Below are positions 1 to 9,188 of a stretch of DNA of 56,623 nt, piece by piece. The first letter of the stretch is position 1, and every line of letters starts with the position of its first letter. Position numbers and translations under genes: made by a program. Source of the stretch: Pseudoxanthomonas suwonensis (GTDB lineage: Bacteria > Pseudomonadota > Gammaproteobacteria > Xanthomonadales > Xanthomonadaceae); contig NZ_PDWP01000026.1 in assembly GCF_010093235.1 (NCBI RefSeq), positions 1-56,623 on the forward strand. The letters are read 5' to 3'. The notes beneath the pieces were generated by a model. The model worked only from the letters and a program-made list of their open reading frames with translations. It searched no databases and was not told the origin of the DNA.

Positions 1-57
1 CCCCCGGATACACAACAGGGGAGATCGTCGGCGGCGTCGGATGTGTATAGGAGACAG
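1..57. other. Residual Illumina Nextera-type adapter at contig end
   Basis: Bases 25-57 match the 33-nt Nextera read-1 transposase adapter at 30 of 33 positions, including the 19-bp mosaic end at 39-57. The three differences (33, 39, 50) are all G where the adapter has A. Bases 1-24 look like a degraded P5/index region. This is not genomic sequence, and it marks the start of a contig. Biology begins at about base 58. Confidence 0.9.
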
Positions 58-100
58 GTACCGCCCCAGGGCGGACGGGCCATCCGGAGATGATGACCCG

Positions 101-2299
101 ATGAGGATCGTATTCGCAGGCACCCCGCAGTTCGCGGTGCCTTCCCTGCGCGTCGCCGCTCAACGCGGCGAGGTGGTGGCCGTCTATACCCAGCCGGACC
201 GGCCCGCCGGGCGCGGCCGCGGGCTGCAGGCCTCGCCGGTCAAGCTGGAGGCGGTCGGCCGCGGCATCCCGGTGTTCCAGCCGGAAAGCCTGCGCGACCC
301 TGCCGCCCAGGAACAGCTGCGCGCGCTGCAGCCGGACCTCATGGTGGTGGTGGCCTACGGCCTGATCCTGCCCAAGGCCGTGCTCGCCATCCCCACCCAC
401 GGCTGCTGGAACGTGCATGCCTCCCTGCTGCCGCGCTGGCGCGGCGCGGCGCCGATCCAGCGCGCGATCCAGGCCGGCGACGCCGAGACCGGCGTGTGCC
501 TGATGCAGATGGAGGCGGGCCTGGACACCGGCCCGGTGCTGCTGGAGCAGCGCACGCCGATCGGCGAGGCCGAGACCGGCGGCCAGCTGCACGACCGCCT
601 GGCCGAGCTGGGCGCGCAGGTGCTGGCCGACGGCCTGGGCCTGCTGCGCGCCGGCATCCGCCCGGTGCCGCGTCCGCAGCCGGCCGAGGGCGTGACCTAC
701 GCGCACAAGCTGGACAAGGCCGAGGCGCGGCTGGACTGGAACCGTCCGGCTGCCGAACTGGCCCGCACCGTGCGCGCCTTCAATCCGTGGCCGGTGGCCG
801 AGGCCCGGGTCGCAGGCGAGCGCCTGCGCATCCATGGCGCCATCGCCGTGGACCAGGCCCATGGCGCCGTCCCCGGCACCCTGCTGGGCGCCAGCCGCGA
901 CGGCATCGACATCGCCTGCGGCGAGGGCGTGCTGCGCCTGCGTACCGTGCAGCGCGAGGGCGGTCGGGCGATCACCGCCGCGTCCCGTCCTGCCCGCCCC
1001 ATGGCCCCGGGCGTCGAGGTGCGGGTGCACGCCGCGCGCGTGCTCGACGCGGTGGTGCACCGCGGCCGCTCGCTGAAATCCGAACTCGCGCCGGTGCTGC
1101 CGCGCCTGCCCGATCCGCGCGATCGCGCCCTGCTGGAGGCAGTGGTGTTCGCCGCCCTGCGCGGCCGCCACCGCTACGAGGCTGCGCTGCGCGGCTGGCT
1201 GGCCAGGCCGCCGGGTCCGGCCGACGGCCCCCTGGTCGCGCTGCTGCTGGCCGGCTGCGCCCAGCTGGACGCGCTGCAGCTGCCGGCGCACGCCGCCCTG
1301 GATGCCACGGTCGAGGCCGCGCGTGCGCTGGGCCGGCCGCACCAGGCCGGGCTGGTCAACGCATTGCTGCGCCGGGCCCAGCGCGAGGGGTTCCCGGTGG
1401 CCGATCCGGCGGACGCCTGGCCGCAGTGGCTGCGGCGCAAGGTCGAGGCCGCCTGGCCGGAGCACGCGGCCGCCCTGTTCGAGGCCAGTGCCCATCCCGC
1501 GCCCTTGTGGCTGCGGGTCAATCGGCGCCTGGTCGGCGGCGACGATTACCGCGCGCGACTGGAGGAGGCGGGCATCGCGGCCGCGGTCGATCCGCGCCTG
1601 GCCGATGGCCTGCGCGTGGACGCGCCGGTGCCGGTGGCGGCGCTGCCCGGTTTCGAGGAAGGCCTGGTGGCGGTGCAGGACGGTTCGGCGCAGCAGGCGG
1701 CCGATGCCCTGGCGCCGGAACCGGGCGCGCGCGTGCTCGATGCCTGCGCCGCCCCGGGCGGCAAGGCCGCGCACCTGCTGGAGCGCGATCCGACCCTGGA
1801 ACTGCTGGCGCTGGACGTGGACCCGCGCCGGCTGGCGCGGGTCGAGGACACCCTGCGCCGTGGCGGCCTGCTCGGCGAGCGCGTGCAGCTGCGCCCGGTC
1901 GACGCCACTACCCCCGCGCTGTGGTGGGACGGCTTCACCTTCGACGCGATCCTGCTGGACGCGCCGTGCTCGGCCACCGGCGTGGTCCGGCGCCAGCCGG
2001 ACATCCTGCTGCACCGCCGGCCCGAGGACATCGAGTCCCTGGTCGCCGCGCAGGCACGCCTGCTCGACGCGGCCTGGCCCATGCTGCGCCCGGGCGGCGT
2101 GCTGCTGTACGCCACCTGCTCGATCCTGCCGGAGGAGAACGCCGGCCAGGTCGAGGCCTTCCTCGCGCGCACCCCCGACGCGGCCGCGGTGCCGCTGCCG
2201 GAGTCCTTCGGCCATGCCTCCGGTCCCGGCCGGCAGCGGCTGACCGGCGAGGACGGCATGGACGGTTTCTTCTACGCGCGCCTGCGGAAATCCGAGTGA
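101..2299 (+). CDS. fmt: Methionyl-tRNA formyltransferase fused in frame to 16S rRNA methyltransferase RsmB
   Basis: Residues 1 to about 295 are Fmt, which formylates the methionine on initiator tRNA using 10-formyl-THF. Visible are the N-terminal [16 protein letters not shown] strand, the catalytic [17 protein letters not shown] loop and the Asp of [12 protein letters not shown], followed by the C-terminal OB-like domain ending [11 protein letters not shown]. Where Fmt normally continues with a final helix (LLNSR-type) and a stop, this frame runs on and enters RsmB at an in-frame ATG at 1001, giving 732 aa. I start it at ATG 101, after GGAGA at 86-90; the frame also extends upstream, but into adapter sequence. 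Separate fmt and rsmB genes, often overlapping, are the norm, so this is either a real deletion fusion or an assembly/base error at about 980-1000. Confidence 0.85.
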   Translation: MRIVFAGTPQFAVPSLRVAAQRGEVVAVYTQPDRPAGRGRGLQASPVKLEAVGRGIPVFQPESLRDPAAQEQLRALQPDLMVVVAYGLILPKAVLAIPTHGCWNVHASLLPRWRGAAPIQRAIQAGDAETGVCLMQMEAGLDTGPVLLEQRTPIGEAETGGQLHDRLAELGAQVLADGLGLLRAGIRPVPRPQPAEGVTYAHKLDKAEARLDWNRPAAELARTVRAFNPWPVAEARVAGERLRIHGAIAVDQAHGAVPGTLLGASRDGIDIACGEGVLRLRTVQREGGRAITAASRPARPMAPGVEVRVHAARVLDAVVHRGRSLKSELAPVLPRLPDPRDRALLEAVVFAALRGRHRYEAALRGWLARPPGPADGPLVALLLAGCAQLDALQLPAHAALDATVEAARALGRPHQAGLVNALLRRAQREGFPVADPADAWPQWLRRKVEAAWPEHAAALFEASAHPAPLWLRVNRRLVGGDDYRARLEEAGIAAAVDPRLADGLRVDAPVPVAALPGFEEGLVAVQDGSAQQAADALAPEPGARVLDACAAPGGKAAHLLERDPTLELLALDVDPRRLARVEDTLRRGGLLGERVQLRPVDATTPALWWDGFTFDAILLDAPCSATGVVRRQPDILLHRRPEDIESLVAAQARLLDAAWPMLRPGGVLLYATCSILPEENAGQVEAFLARTPDAAAVPLPESFGHASGPGRQRLTGEDGMDGFFYARLRKSE
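1001..2299 (+). CDS. rsmB: 16S rRNA (cytosine-967 C5)-methyltransferase RsmB (C-terminal half of the fused frame)
   Basis: The 432 residues from ATG 1001 make a complete RsmB/Sun protein: a NusB-like RNA-binding N-terminal domain (about residues 1-140) and a Rossmann SAM methyltransferase domain. The SAM loop [15 protein letters not shown], motif [18 protein letters not shown] and the catalytic-cysteine motif [11 protein letters not shown] are intact. It methylates C967 of 16S rRNA. The length is normal for the family, so this half is not truncated. It shares the reading frame of fmt without an intervening stop. Translation could start independently at 1001, but no strong ribosome-binding site precedes it, so it may be made as a fusion. 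Confidence 0.9.
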   Translation: MAPGVEVRVHAARVLDAVVHRGRSLKSELAPVLPRLPDPRDRALLEAVVFAALRGRHRYEAALRGWLARPPGPADGPLVALLLAGCAQLDALQLPAHAALDATVEAARALGRPHQAGLVNALLRRAQREGFPVADPADAWPQWLRRKVEAAWPEHAAALFEASAHPAPLWLRVNRRLVGGDDYRARLEEAGIAAAVDPRLADGLRVDAPVPVAALPGFEEGLVAVQDGSAQQAADALAPEPGARVLDACAAPGGKAAHLLERDPTLELLALDVDPRRLARVEDTLRRGGLLGERVQLRPVDATTPALWWDGFTFDAILLDAPCSATGVVRRQPDILLHRRPEDIESLVAAQARLLDAAWPMLRPGGVLLYATCSILPEENAGQVEAFLARTPDAAAVPLPESFGHASGPGRQRLTGEDGMDGFFYARLRKSE

Positions 2300-2319
2300 C
2301 CTGATCCACGAGCCCAGCC

Positions 2320-4038
2320 ATGGCGATACGGGACCTGCGCAAGCACGACTACTGGTTGTTCTGGACCCTGGCCGTGCTGGTGCTGGGCGCCGGGCTGGGC
2401 CTGCGCGATCCGTGGCCGGCGGACGAGCCGCGCTTCGCCCTGGTGGCCAGGCAGATGGTGGAGAGCGGCAACTGGCTGTTCCCGCACCGCGGCACCGAGC
2501 TGTATTCGGACAAGCCGCCGATGCTGATGTGGCTGCAGGCGGCGTTCTTCACGGTGACCGCCAACTGGCGCATCGCATTCCTGCTGCCGTCCTTCCTGGC
2601 CGCGCTGGGCACGCTGTGGTGCGTGCAGGACCTGGCCGGCCGGCTGTGGACGCGACGCGTGGGCCTGTATGCCTCCTGGGCGCTGCTGTTCGCGTTCCAG
2701 TTCACCTGGCAGTCGAAGAAGGCGCAGATCGATCCGCTGGTGACCTTCTTCATCACCCTGGCCAACTACGGCCTGCTGCGCCACCTGCTGCTGGGGCCGT
2801 CCTGGCGCTGGTGGACGCTGGGCTGGGCGGCCGCCGGGCTGGGTACGATCACCAAGGGCGTGGGCGCGCTGGCCCTGCTGATGGTGCTGCCGGCGGCGAT
2901 CGCCTCGCTGCGTGGCTGGCCCGGCGTGCGCCTGCACGTGCGCGACTGGCGCTTCTGGCTGGGCCCGCTGGCGTTCCTGGCCGCGGTGGGGGCGTGGCTG
3001 GTGCCGGTGGTCGCCGTGGCCCTCTCCCAGGGCCTGCCGGAATACCGCGAATACCTGGACGACATCCTGTTCCGGCAGACGGCCAAGCGTTACTCGCAGT
3101 CCTGGGACCATCACCAGCCACCCTGGTACCACCTCGGCGTGATGGCGACGATGTGGATCCCGCCGGTGCTGGCGCTGCCATGGGCGATCCCGGCCTGGCG
3201 CCGGCGGCTGCGCCGGCTGGATCCGCGCTACCTGCTGCCGCTGGCCTGGTGGCTGCTGATCGTCGTGTTCTTCTCCATTCCCGACGGCAAGCGCGACGTC
3301 TACGTGATGCCGGCCCTGCCGATGATGTGCCTGGCCCTGGCGCCGCTGCTGCCGGGCCTGCTGCGCCGGCGGCTGGCGCGTCCGCTGCTGCTGGGCCTGG
3401 CCGCCGTGCTGGTGCTGGTCTTCCTTGCCGGCGGCGCCTCGCTGCTGTCCGGGGCCGGCTCGCTGGACGAACGCCTGAGTGAGCAGCGCGGGCTCGACCC
3501 GCATGCGGTCGTGGCCGGTGGCTGGATGCTGCTGGCGATCGGCGCATGGGGGCTGGCGTGCCTGCTCGTCTTCCGCCATCGCGTCGCGGCAGCGCTGTTT
3601 GGCACCCTGGCCGGCGTGTGGACCCTGTACGGCCTGGTCGGCTACCCGCTGCTGAACGACGCCAGCTCGGCCCGCGGGGTGATGCGCGAGGCGGGCCGCC
3701 GCATCGGGCCGGACGCCGAGCTTGGCCTGGTGGCCTGGAAGGAGCAGAACCTGCTGATGGCCGATCGCCCCGCGACGACCTTCGGCTTCAGGCGCCGGTG
3801 GGAGGAGCAGCTCCAGCTTGCCGTCGCCTGGCAGGGGCAGGCGACGGATCGTTGGCTCCTGGTCCAGGAAGCCGCGCTGGAACGCTGCTTGCATCCGGAC
3901 CGGATAGAGCTGGCCGGTATCTCCAACCGCCGCCGCTGGTGGCTGGTGCCGCCGGGCGCGGTCGACGAGCCGTGCGAGGCGACCGAGGAAGAAAGGGCCC
4001 GCGCGGCGGCGGAGCAGGGGCGGGACCGGGATGACTAG
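2320..4038 (+). CDS. ArnT/PMT-type polyprenyl-phosphate-sugar glycosyltransferase
   Basis: This 572-aa membrane protein has many predicted TM segments and the signature of GT-C glycosyltransferases of the ArnT/PMT (GT83) group: the acidic first-loop motif DEPRFALVARQM near residues 36-47, and the downstream loop motif SDKPPMLMWL. A C-terminal soluble region ends in a charged tail. Family members transfer a sugar from undecaprenyl phosphate to lipid A or another envelope acceptor on the periplasmic side. The ATG at 2320 lies 20 bp after rsmB. The next gene is an O-antigen-ligase-like protein, which supports a role in lipopolysaccharide or related glycan modification. The exact sugar and acceptor cannot be read from sequence. 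Confidence 0.85.
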   Translation: MAIRDLRKHDYWLFWTLAVLVLGAGLGLRDPWPADEPRFALVARQMVESGNWLFPHRGTELYSDKPPMLMWLQAAFFTVTANWRIAFLLPSFLAALGTLWCVQDLAGRLWTRRVGLYASWALLFAFQFTWQSKKAQIDPLVTFFITLANYGLLRHLLLGPSWRWWTLGWAAAGLGTITKGVGALALLMVLPAAIASLRGWPGVRLHVRDWRFWLGPLAFLAAVGAWLVPVVAVALSQGLPEYREYLDDILFRQTAKRYSQSWDHHQPPWYHLGVMATMWIPPVLALPWAIPAWRRRLRRLDPRYLLPLAWWLLIVVFFSIPDGKRDVYVMPALPMMCLALAPLLPGLLRRRLARPLLLGLAAVLVLVFLAGGASLLSGAGSLDERLSEQRGLDPHAVVAGGWMLLAIGAWGLACLLVFRHRVAAALFGTLAGVWTLYGLVGYPLLNDASSARGVMREAGRRIGPDAELGLVAWKEQNLLMADRPATTFGFRRRWEEQLQLAVAWQGQATDRWLLVQEAALERCLHPDRIELAGISNRRRWWLVPPGAVDEPCEATEEERARAAAEQGRDRDD

Positions 4039-4126
4039 CCCCGACCACCGCTCCCCGGCTCAGTAAGCATTCCGCGTGCAACGACGAACATGGACGACCG
4101 ACAGGCATGATGCCGGGGAAGAGGCG

Positions 4127-5380
4127 GTGAGCGATACCGGACAAGCTGAAGGGCCACGGCTGCGCTGGGCGCGGCGATGCGCCGACTGGGCGCTGTGGTG
4201 CCTGCCCGCCCTGACCCTCACCCTGCCCAAGGGCCTGCTGCCCTTCGGCCTGCTCCTGCTGCTGTCCACGCTGCTGGTGCCGGGCGTGGTCGGCCGCGTG
4301 CGCCGGATCGCCACCCCCATGGCGCTGGTCGGCGGCGTGGCGTTGCTGGCCATCGCCGTGGCCTTCGCTTCCGACCGGCTGTCCTCGGGCGAGGGCATCG
4401 ACAGCCGCGACCGGCTGCTGGTCCTGCCCTGGGTGATGGCGTGGGCCTGGGCCCTGCAGCCTTCGCTGCTGTGGCTCTGGCGCGGGGCCATGGCCGGCCT
4501 CTGCTTCGCCGTGCTCCTCGCCCTGGCGCAGGTCCTCGGTGGAGCGGGGCGCGCTTCCGGCTGGGGCAATGCCATCGTGTTCGCCGACGTGGTGCTGCTG
4601 CTGACGGTGGTGGCCGTGTTCTGCCGGCCGCCGGGAAGCTGGCACTGGGCGGTGTTCGGGGTGGTCTGCGGCACGGTCGCGATCCTGTGCAGCGGCACCC
4701 GCGGCGCCTGGCCGGGGCTGCTGGTCCTGCTAGGGGTCGTGGTGCTCGGCAGCGGTTGGCAGAGCTGGCGCTACCGGATGCTGCTGCTGGCCACCGGCCT
4801 GGCCGGGATCGTGGCCCTGGTCGGCGTGGTCCCTGGCATGAGCAGCCAGATGCGGCTGAACGAGCTGCAGCAGGACATCGAGCGCATCGACGCCGGCGAC
4901 CACGACTCCTCGGTCGGCGCCCGCGTCGAGCGCCTGCAGGTGGCGATTGCGGCCTTCCGCGAACGGCCGTGGACCGGCGTGGGCATCGGCCAGTTCGACC
5001 GGGCCATGCTCGAGCACCTGCCGGACTGCCAGCCGCCGGAGGCGGTGGCGCGCTGCCACCTGGGCCACGCGCACAACGACCTGGCCGAGTGGGCGGCGAC
5101 CATGGGCGTGCCGGGACTGCTATCCCTGCTGCTGCTGTACGGCGTGCCGCTGGTGCTGTTCGTGCGGATGGTGCGCTGTCCAGGCGCCTCGCGCGTGCGC
5201 GGGATCGCCGCCTGCGGCGTCATGGTGGTGACGGTGTTCGTGCTGTGCGGCTTCACCCAGTCGATGTTCGCCCACCAGACCACCACCAGCGTCTACGCCT
5301 CGCTGGTCGGCATCCTCCTGGGCCTGGGCCTGCGCGAGGAAGCCCGCAGGACGCGCATCACCGCGCCGAAGATCCGCTGA
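4127..5380 (+). CDS. O-antigen ligase (WaaL/Wzy_C family) protein
   Basis: A polytopic membrane protein of about 417 aa with roughly ten hydrophobic segments. The Wzy_C signature is visible: CSGTRGAW in the middle, a periplasmic loop with ERPWTGVGIGQF, then GHAHNDLAEWAATMGVPGL. These Arg and His motifs are characteristic of O-antigen ligases and related polymerases, which join undecaprenyl-linked glycan to lipid A-core. I prefer GTG 4127, preceded by GGGGAAG at 4114-4120, over an ATG at 4076 that would add 17 poorly conserved-looking residues. It follows the ArnT-like gene and is probably co-transcribed. Ligase and polymerase cannot be told apart here. Confidence 0.8.
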   Translation: MSDTGQAEGPRLRWARRCADWALWCLPALTLTLPKGLLPFGLLLLLSTLLVPGVVGRVRRIATPMALVGGVALLAIAVAFASDRLSSGEGIDSRDRLLVLPWVMAWAWALQPSLLWLWRGAMAGLCFAVLLALAQVLGGAGRASGWGNAIVFADVVLLLTVVAVFCRPPGSWHWAVFGVVCGTVAILCSGTRGAWPGLLVLLGVVVLGSGWQSWRYRMLLLATGLAGIVALVGVVPGMSSQMRLNELQQDIERIDAGDHDSSVGARVERLQVAIAAFRERPWTGVGIGQFDRAMLEHLPDCQPPEAVARCHLGHAHNDLAEWAATMGVPGLLSLLLLYGVPLVLFVRMVRCPGASRVRGIAACGVMVVTVFVLCGFTQSMFAHQTTTSVYASLVGILLGLGLREEARRTRITAPKIR

Positions 5381-5740
5381 CGGCCGCAGTCGGGCACTGC
5401 CCGTTGCCTGGGGCGCATCCCGGGCGCACCCCTTCCTGCACGCGTCTCCGCCGGAACGCGCCACGGGTCAGCCGGCGCCGGGGGCGTTCCGGTATCGGGA
5501 CCCGGCTGCGGCATGGCTGTGGCCGCCGTCACGTGGAGCGGCCTGCCATCTTCGCCTACCCGAACGCGGCGCAGCAGTGCCCAGCCGCGCGCCGCACGCA
5601 TGACCAGGCCGACCTTCCACGGGATCCGCCGGCTCGCGGGAACACCGGCGGGCCGCGCCGGGGCCAGGGCAATCCGGCATGGCCGCCTCCGGTACCTCGC
5701 GGATGGCGTTCCCCGCAGCGACGCGTCGCCCTTGCCGCGC
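5381..5740. other. Intergenic region without a convincing gene
   Basis: This stretch lies between two convergent genes. Frames on both strands are open because of high GC, but they lack recognisable domains and credible ribosome-binding sites. No repeat or RNA gene was recognised. Confidence 0.5.
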
Positions 5741-5772
5741 AAAAAGAAAGCGCCGGCCACGGGGGCCGGCGC
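5741..5772 (-). terminator. Rho-independent terminator of the porin-transporter operon
   Basis: A perfect 9-bp GC stem (5750-5758 with 5764-5772, loop 5759-5763) is followed, on the minus strand, by a T-rich tract (complement of AAAAAGAAA at 5741-5749). It lies about 50 bp past the stop of the transporter gene. Confidence 0.85.
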
Positions 5773-5823
5773 CAAGGGATGGCCGGTGCGGAAGCCGCAC
5801 CGGCCGGGGCTTGCGGCGAACCG

Positions 5824-7491
5824 TCAGGCCGTGATGTCCACGTCCTTGGTTTCGCGCAGGAACAGCGTGCCGATCACCAGGGTCATGACCGCGACGATGA
5901 TCGGATACCACAGGCCGTAGTACAGGTTGCCCGAGGCCGCCACCAGCGCGAAGGAGATCGCCGGCAGGAAGCCGCCGAACCAGCCGTTGCCGATGTGGTA
6001 CGGCAGCGACATGGAGGTGTAGCGGATGCGGGTCGGGAACAGTTCCACCAGGTAGGCGGCGATCGGGCCGTAGACCATCGTCACGTAGATGACCAGGATC
6101 CACAGCAGCAGGATGGTCATCGGGATGTTGATCTCATCGGTCGCGGCCTTGTCCGGATAACCGGCTTCGGTCAGGCTCGCCTTGAGCGCGCCGGCGAACT
6201 CGCCCTGCTTGGCCTTCAGCGCGTCGCCGGAGAACTCGGTGGCGTCGTAGGAGGTGATCGGCGCCAGGTCGCCGACGTGCACTTCAGCCACCGAGCCCGG
6301 CGCTGCCGGCTGGATGGTGTAAGGCACGCCGGCGCGGGCCAGGGCGGCGGTGGCCATGTCGCAGGAGCTGGTGAACTTGCGCGCGCCGCCGACCGGGTCG
6401 AACTGGAACGAGCAGGTGTCCGGATCGGCGACGACCAGCACCGGCGACTGCGCCGCCGCCCGCTCCACGGCCGGGTTGGCGAAGTGGGTCAGGCCCTTGA
6501 AGATCGGGAAGTAGGTCACCGCGGCCAGCAGGCAGCCGGCCATGATGATCTTCTTGCGGCCGATCTTGTCCGACAGCCAGCCGAAGAACAGGAAGAACGG
6601 GGTGGCCAGGGCCAGCGCCGCCGCGATCAGCAGGTAGGCGACGGTGGAATCGACCTTGAGCATGCTCTGCAGGTAGAACAGCGCATAGAACTGGCCGCAG
6701 TACCAGACCACCGCCTGGCCGGCGGTGGCGCCGAACAGGACCAGCAGCATCAGCTTCAGGTTGCCGCTCTTGACCGAATCGCGGAACGGCTTCTTGGAGC
6801 CCTTGCCCTCGGCCTTCATCTGCTGGAACAGCGGGGACTCGCTCAGCTGCAGGCGGATCCACACCGAAATGCCCAGCAGCACGATCGAAGCCAGGAACGG
6901 GATGCGCCAGCCCCAGGCCTCGAACGCCTCGGTGCCCAGGCCCAGGCGGCAACCCAGGATCACCAGCAGCGACAGGAACAGGCCCAGGGTCGCGGTGGTC
7001 TGGATGAAGCTGGTGTACAGGCCACGCTTGCCGACCGGGGCGTGCTCGGCCACGTAGGTGGCCGCGCCGCCGTACTCGCCGCCCATGGCCAGGCCCTGGG
7101 CCAGGCGCAGGATGATCAGGATGACCGGGGCGGCCATGCCGATCGAGGCGTAGTTGGGCAGCACGCCGACCAGGAAGGTCGAGAAGCCCATGATCAGGAT
7201 GGTGACGAGGAAGGTGTACTTGCGGCCGATGCGGTCGCCGAGGCTGCCGAAGAAGGCCGCGCCGAACGGCCGCACGAAGAAGCCGGCGGCGAAGGCCAGC
7301 AGCGCGAAGATCATGCCCGTGGTCGGGTTGACGCCGCTGAAGAACTGCTTGGCGATGATGGCCGCGAGCGACCCGTAGAGGTAGAAGTCGTACCACTCGA
7401 AGACGGTGCCCAGGCTCGAGGCGAAGATGACCTTCTTGTGGCCTGCGGTGAGCTCGCCCTTGGGCGAGCCATGTGCTGCTGCAGTGCTCAT
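5824..7491 (-). CDS. MFS metabolite:H+ symporter (MHS family) with large loop insertion
   Basis: This 555-aa transporter starts with the MHS/ShiA-type sequence FASSLGTVFEWYDFYLYG, has the loop motif GSLGDRIGRKYTF between TM2 and TM3, RLAQGLAMGGEYGGAATYVAEH, and a second GWLSDKIGRKKI repeat. Family members import small organic acids or related metabolites by proton symport. Residues about 332-453 form a long, mostly hydrophilic insertion containing two cysteines, between a late TM helix and the final helices. This makes it longer than the usual 430-450 aa. It begins 17 bp after the stop of the DcaP-like porin gene, so outer- and inner-membrane uptake proteins form one operon. The substrate is unknown; the divergent acs gene hints at a carboxylate. 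Confidence 0.88.
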   Translation of the reverse strand: MSTAAAHGSPKGELTAGHKKVIFASSLGTVFEWYDFYLYGSLAAIIAKQFFSGVNPTTGMIFALLAFAAGFFVRPFGAAFFGSLGDRIGRKYTFLVTILIMGFSTFLVGVLPNYASIGMAAPVILIILRLAQGLAMGGEYGGAATYVAEHAPVGKRGLYTSFIQTTATLGLFLSLLVILGCRLGLGTEAFEAWGWRIPFLASIVLLGISVWIRLQLSESPLFQQMKAEGKGSKKPFRDSVKSGNLKLMLLVLFGATAGQAVVWYCGQFYALFYLQSMLKVDSTVAYLLIAAALALATPFFLFFGWLSDKIGRKKIIMAGCLLAAVTYFPIFKGLTHFANPAVERAAAQSPVLVVADPDTCSFQFDPVGGARKFTSSCDMATAALARAGVPYTIQPAAPGSVAEVHVGDLAPITSYDATEFSGDALKAKQGEFAGALKASLTEAGYPDKAATDEINIPMTILLLWILVIYVTMVYGPIAAYLVELFPTRIRYTSMSLPYHIGNGWFGGFLPAISFALVAASGNLYYGLWYPIIVAVMTLVIGTLFLRETKDVDITA

Positions 7492-7508
7492 ATGTTTGTG
7501 TCCCTTCC

Positions 7509-8870
7509 TCAGAAGCTGTACTTGATGGAGGTATGCAGACGCTTGAGGTCGCCCTCGCGGTCATCCTCGAGAGAACGCTGGCCGTAGCTGATTTCCGCAC
7601 CCACATCCAGCTTCGGGAACGGCGAATAGATCAGGTTCGCGTGGAAGGACTGGGTACGTTCGGTGACGCCGAAGCCGGTGATGCCGGTGTCGTTGTCGAA
7701 GTGCGACGCGGCGTACATCAGGTTGGTGCGGACCTTCGGGCTGAACGCGTGGCGCCAGGCCACGAAGCCGCCGTAGCCGTCCAGCGCCTGCAGGCCGCCG
7801 TTGGCGTCGACCACCACGTCGCTGCCGATGCCGAAGGCCAGGTAGCGGCCGATGCCGCTGCCGCCGTTGACCGCCCAGCGGATGTCGTCGTTGGCGCCGA
7901 GGTTGAACTTGCCCGACAGGCTCAGCGCGCCGCCGGTCTCGGTCTCCTCCAGCCACTTGAACTGGCGCAGCAGGGCGGCGACGGTGAAGTGGCCCCAGTC
8001 GCCCTTGGTCAGCCAGCGCGCGGTGATGTCCGGGGCGACGTTGTCCCCGCTGTTGAAGCGGGCGCCCGAGCCGAGGTACGGGGTGACCGTGGTCTGCGGG
8101 TTCTCGATCGAGACCGACCACGGACCGTTGGTGTAGCGCACCTGGGCCTGGCGCACGAACACGGTGCCGTCGGTCGGGCCGACGAAGTCCACCGCGTCGG
8201 GCAGCGCCGCCACGTCCATGAAGTTGGACCAGGTCTGGCCGGCCAGCCAGTTGTTCCAGCTGACGTAGGCATGGCGCAGGGTCACGGCATAGGTGTTGGT
8301 GGCCGTCTCGTTGCCGGCCAGCGCGTTGCTGCCGCCGCCGAAGAAGTCCGCCTCCACGTAGCCCTTGAGCTTGTCGCCGTTGGCGGTGACGTGGTCGACG
8401 CCCAGGCCGAAGCGCGAGAACTGGGCGTGGAAGTCGGCGTACGGGTCGCCGCCGTCGGCGCCGGCGCCGCCCACCGGGATGGTGCTGGGCACGTAGAACA
8501 GGCGGCCCGAGGAACCGTCGGCGATGCGGCCGTCGCTGGTCTCGGTGACCATCGCGTCCATCTTGATGAAGCCGGTGTACGAGAACGTGGTACCCGGGGT
8601 GGCGTTGGGCGTGATGGTGGTCGCCTGCACCGGCTGCTTGCCGGCCGGCACCGCCGGCTGCGCGGACTGGGCCTGGACGGTGGTGATCTGCTGCTGTTGC
8701 TGCTGCGTGGTGGTCAGCAACGCCTGTACCTGGCGTTCGAGTTCGGCCACCCTCGCCTCGAGTGCCTTCTCGCGGTCGCTCTGCGCCAGCGCGGCGCCCG
8801 GCACGGCAAGCGCGAGCAGCATTGCGGCTGCCAGCGGCCTGCGCACCAGTCTTGCGGGATGCATGCTCAT
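7509..8870 (-). CDS. DcaP-like trimeric outer-membrane porin
   Basis: A 453-aa outer-membrane protein. A signal peptide (cleavage near AALA-QSD, residue 29) is followed by a short coiled coil (residues about 33-60) with a run of six glutamines, then a beta-barrel beginning FSYTGFIKMDAMV and ending in the terminal aromatic signature HTSIKYSF. The coiled-coil-plus-barrel arrangement matches the DcaP porin family, which admits dicarboxylates and other anions. ATG 8870 is preceded on its strand by a purine-rich GGGAGAGAGGGG. It is the first gene of a two-gene operon with the symporter downstream. Confidence 0.85.
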   Translation of the reverse strand: MSMHPARLVRRPLAAAMLLALAVPGAALAQSDREKALEARVAELERQVQALLTTTQQQQQQITTVQAQSAQPAVPAGKQPVQATTITPNATPGTTFSYTGFIKMDAMVTETSDGRIADGSSGRLFYVPSTIPVGGAGADGGDPYADFHAQFSRFGLGVDHVTANGDKLKGYVEADFFGGGSNALAGNETATNTYAVTLRHAYVSWNNWLAGQTWSNFMDVAALPDAVDFVGPTDGTVFVRQAQVRYTNGPWSVSIENPQTTVTPYLGSGARFNSGDNVAPDITARWLTKGDWGHFTVAALLRQFKWLEETETGGALSLSGKFNLGANDDIRWAVNGGSGIGRYLAFGIGSDVVVDANGGLQALDGYGGFVAWRHAFSPKVRTNLMYAASHFDNDTGITGFGVTERTQSFHANLIYSPFPKLDVGAEISYGQRSLEDDREGDLKRLHTSIKYSF

Positions 8871-9188
8871 TGCCCCTCTCTCCCTATATTGCTGCGAATG
8901 AGTGCTCGGAAATGGCGGCCTTCCGCCCCTCGCGGCCGGTCGCGAGGTCACACTTCGCACGGGGGCGTGCGAGCGCCTATTCGCCATTAGTCGAAAAACC
9001 GGGGTCCAGGGGCCCCGCGCCGCGCCGTTGCTCGGTCCGCCCGTCGGGACGGGCTCCGGCGGCGTCGGCCTTTCGACCAATGTAGTAGCCATAGTGCTGC
9101 ATTGCGTCACGAACCTTGCGTCAAACTGGGGCCGTTGTCGTGCCTCTTTGCGCGACGTCCAGTCACTGGCATCTGGAGGAGGGAAGCC
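8871..9188. promoter_or_regulatory. Divergent control region between the porin operon and acs
   Basis: This 318-bp region holds both outward promoters. On the acs side the octamer TTGCGTCA occurs twice in direct repeat (9102-9109 and 9116-9123), start-to-start spacing 14 bp, about 70 bp before the acs start; it is a candidate operator. A GGAGGAGGG ribosome-binding site lies just before ATG 9189. No certain -35/-10 pair was identified. Confidence 0.4.

Noticed and set aside
2272-3894. Minus-strand frame opposite the ArnT-like gene
   Set aside because: It is antisense to a clear membrane glycosyltransferase and Gln/Arg/Pro/His-rich, typical of high-GC shadow frames.
5513-5920. Plus-strand frame in the waaL-MFS gap
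   Set aside because: It has no ribosome-binding site, runs through the terminator and into the antisense MFS gene, and matches no family.
4177-7587. Long plus-strand frame of over 1,100 codons
   Set aside because: It is a shadow of the O-antigen ligase and the antisense MFS gene; the composition is Arg/Gly/Ala/Gln-rich with no domains.
8684-8705. CTG/CTT-rich run as a microsatellite element
   Set aside because: It encodes a six-glutamine run within the porin coiled coil and is too short to treat separately.
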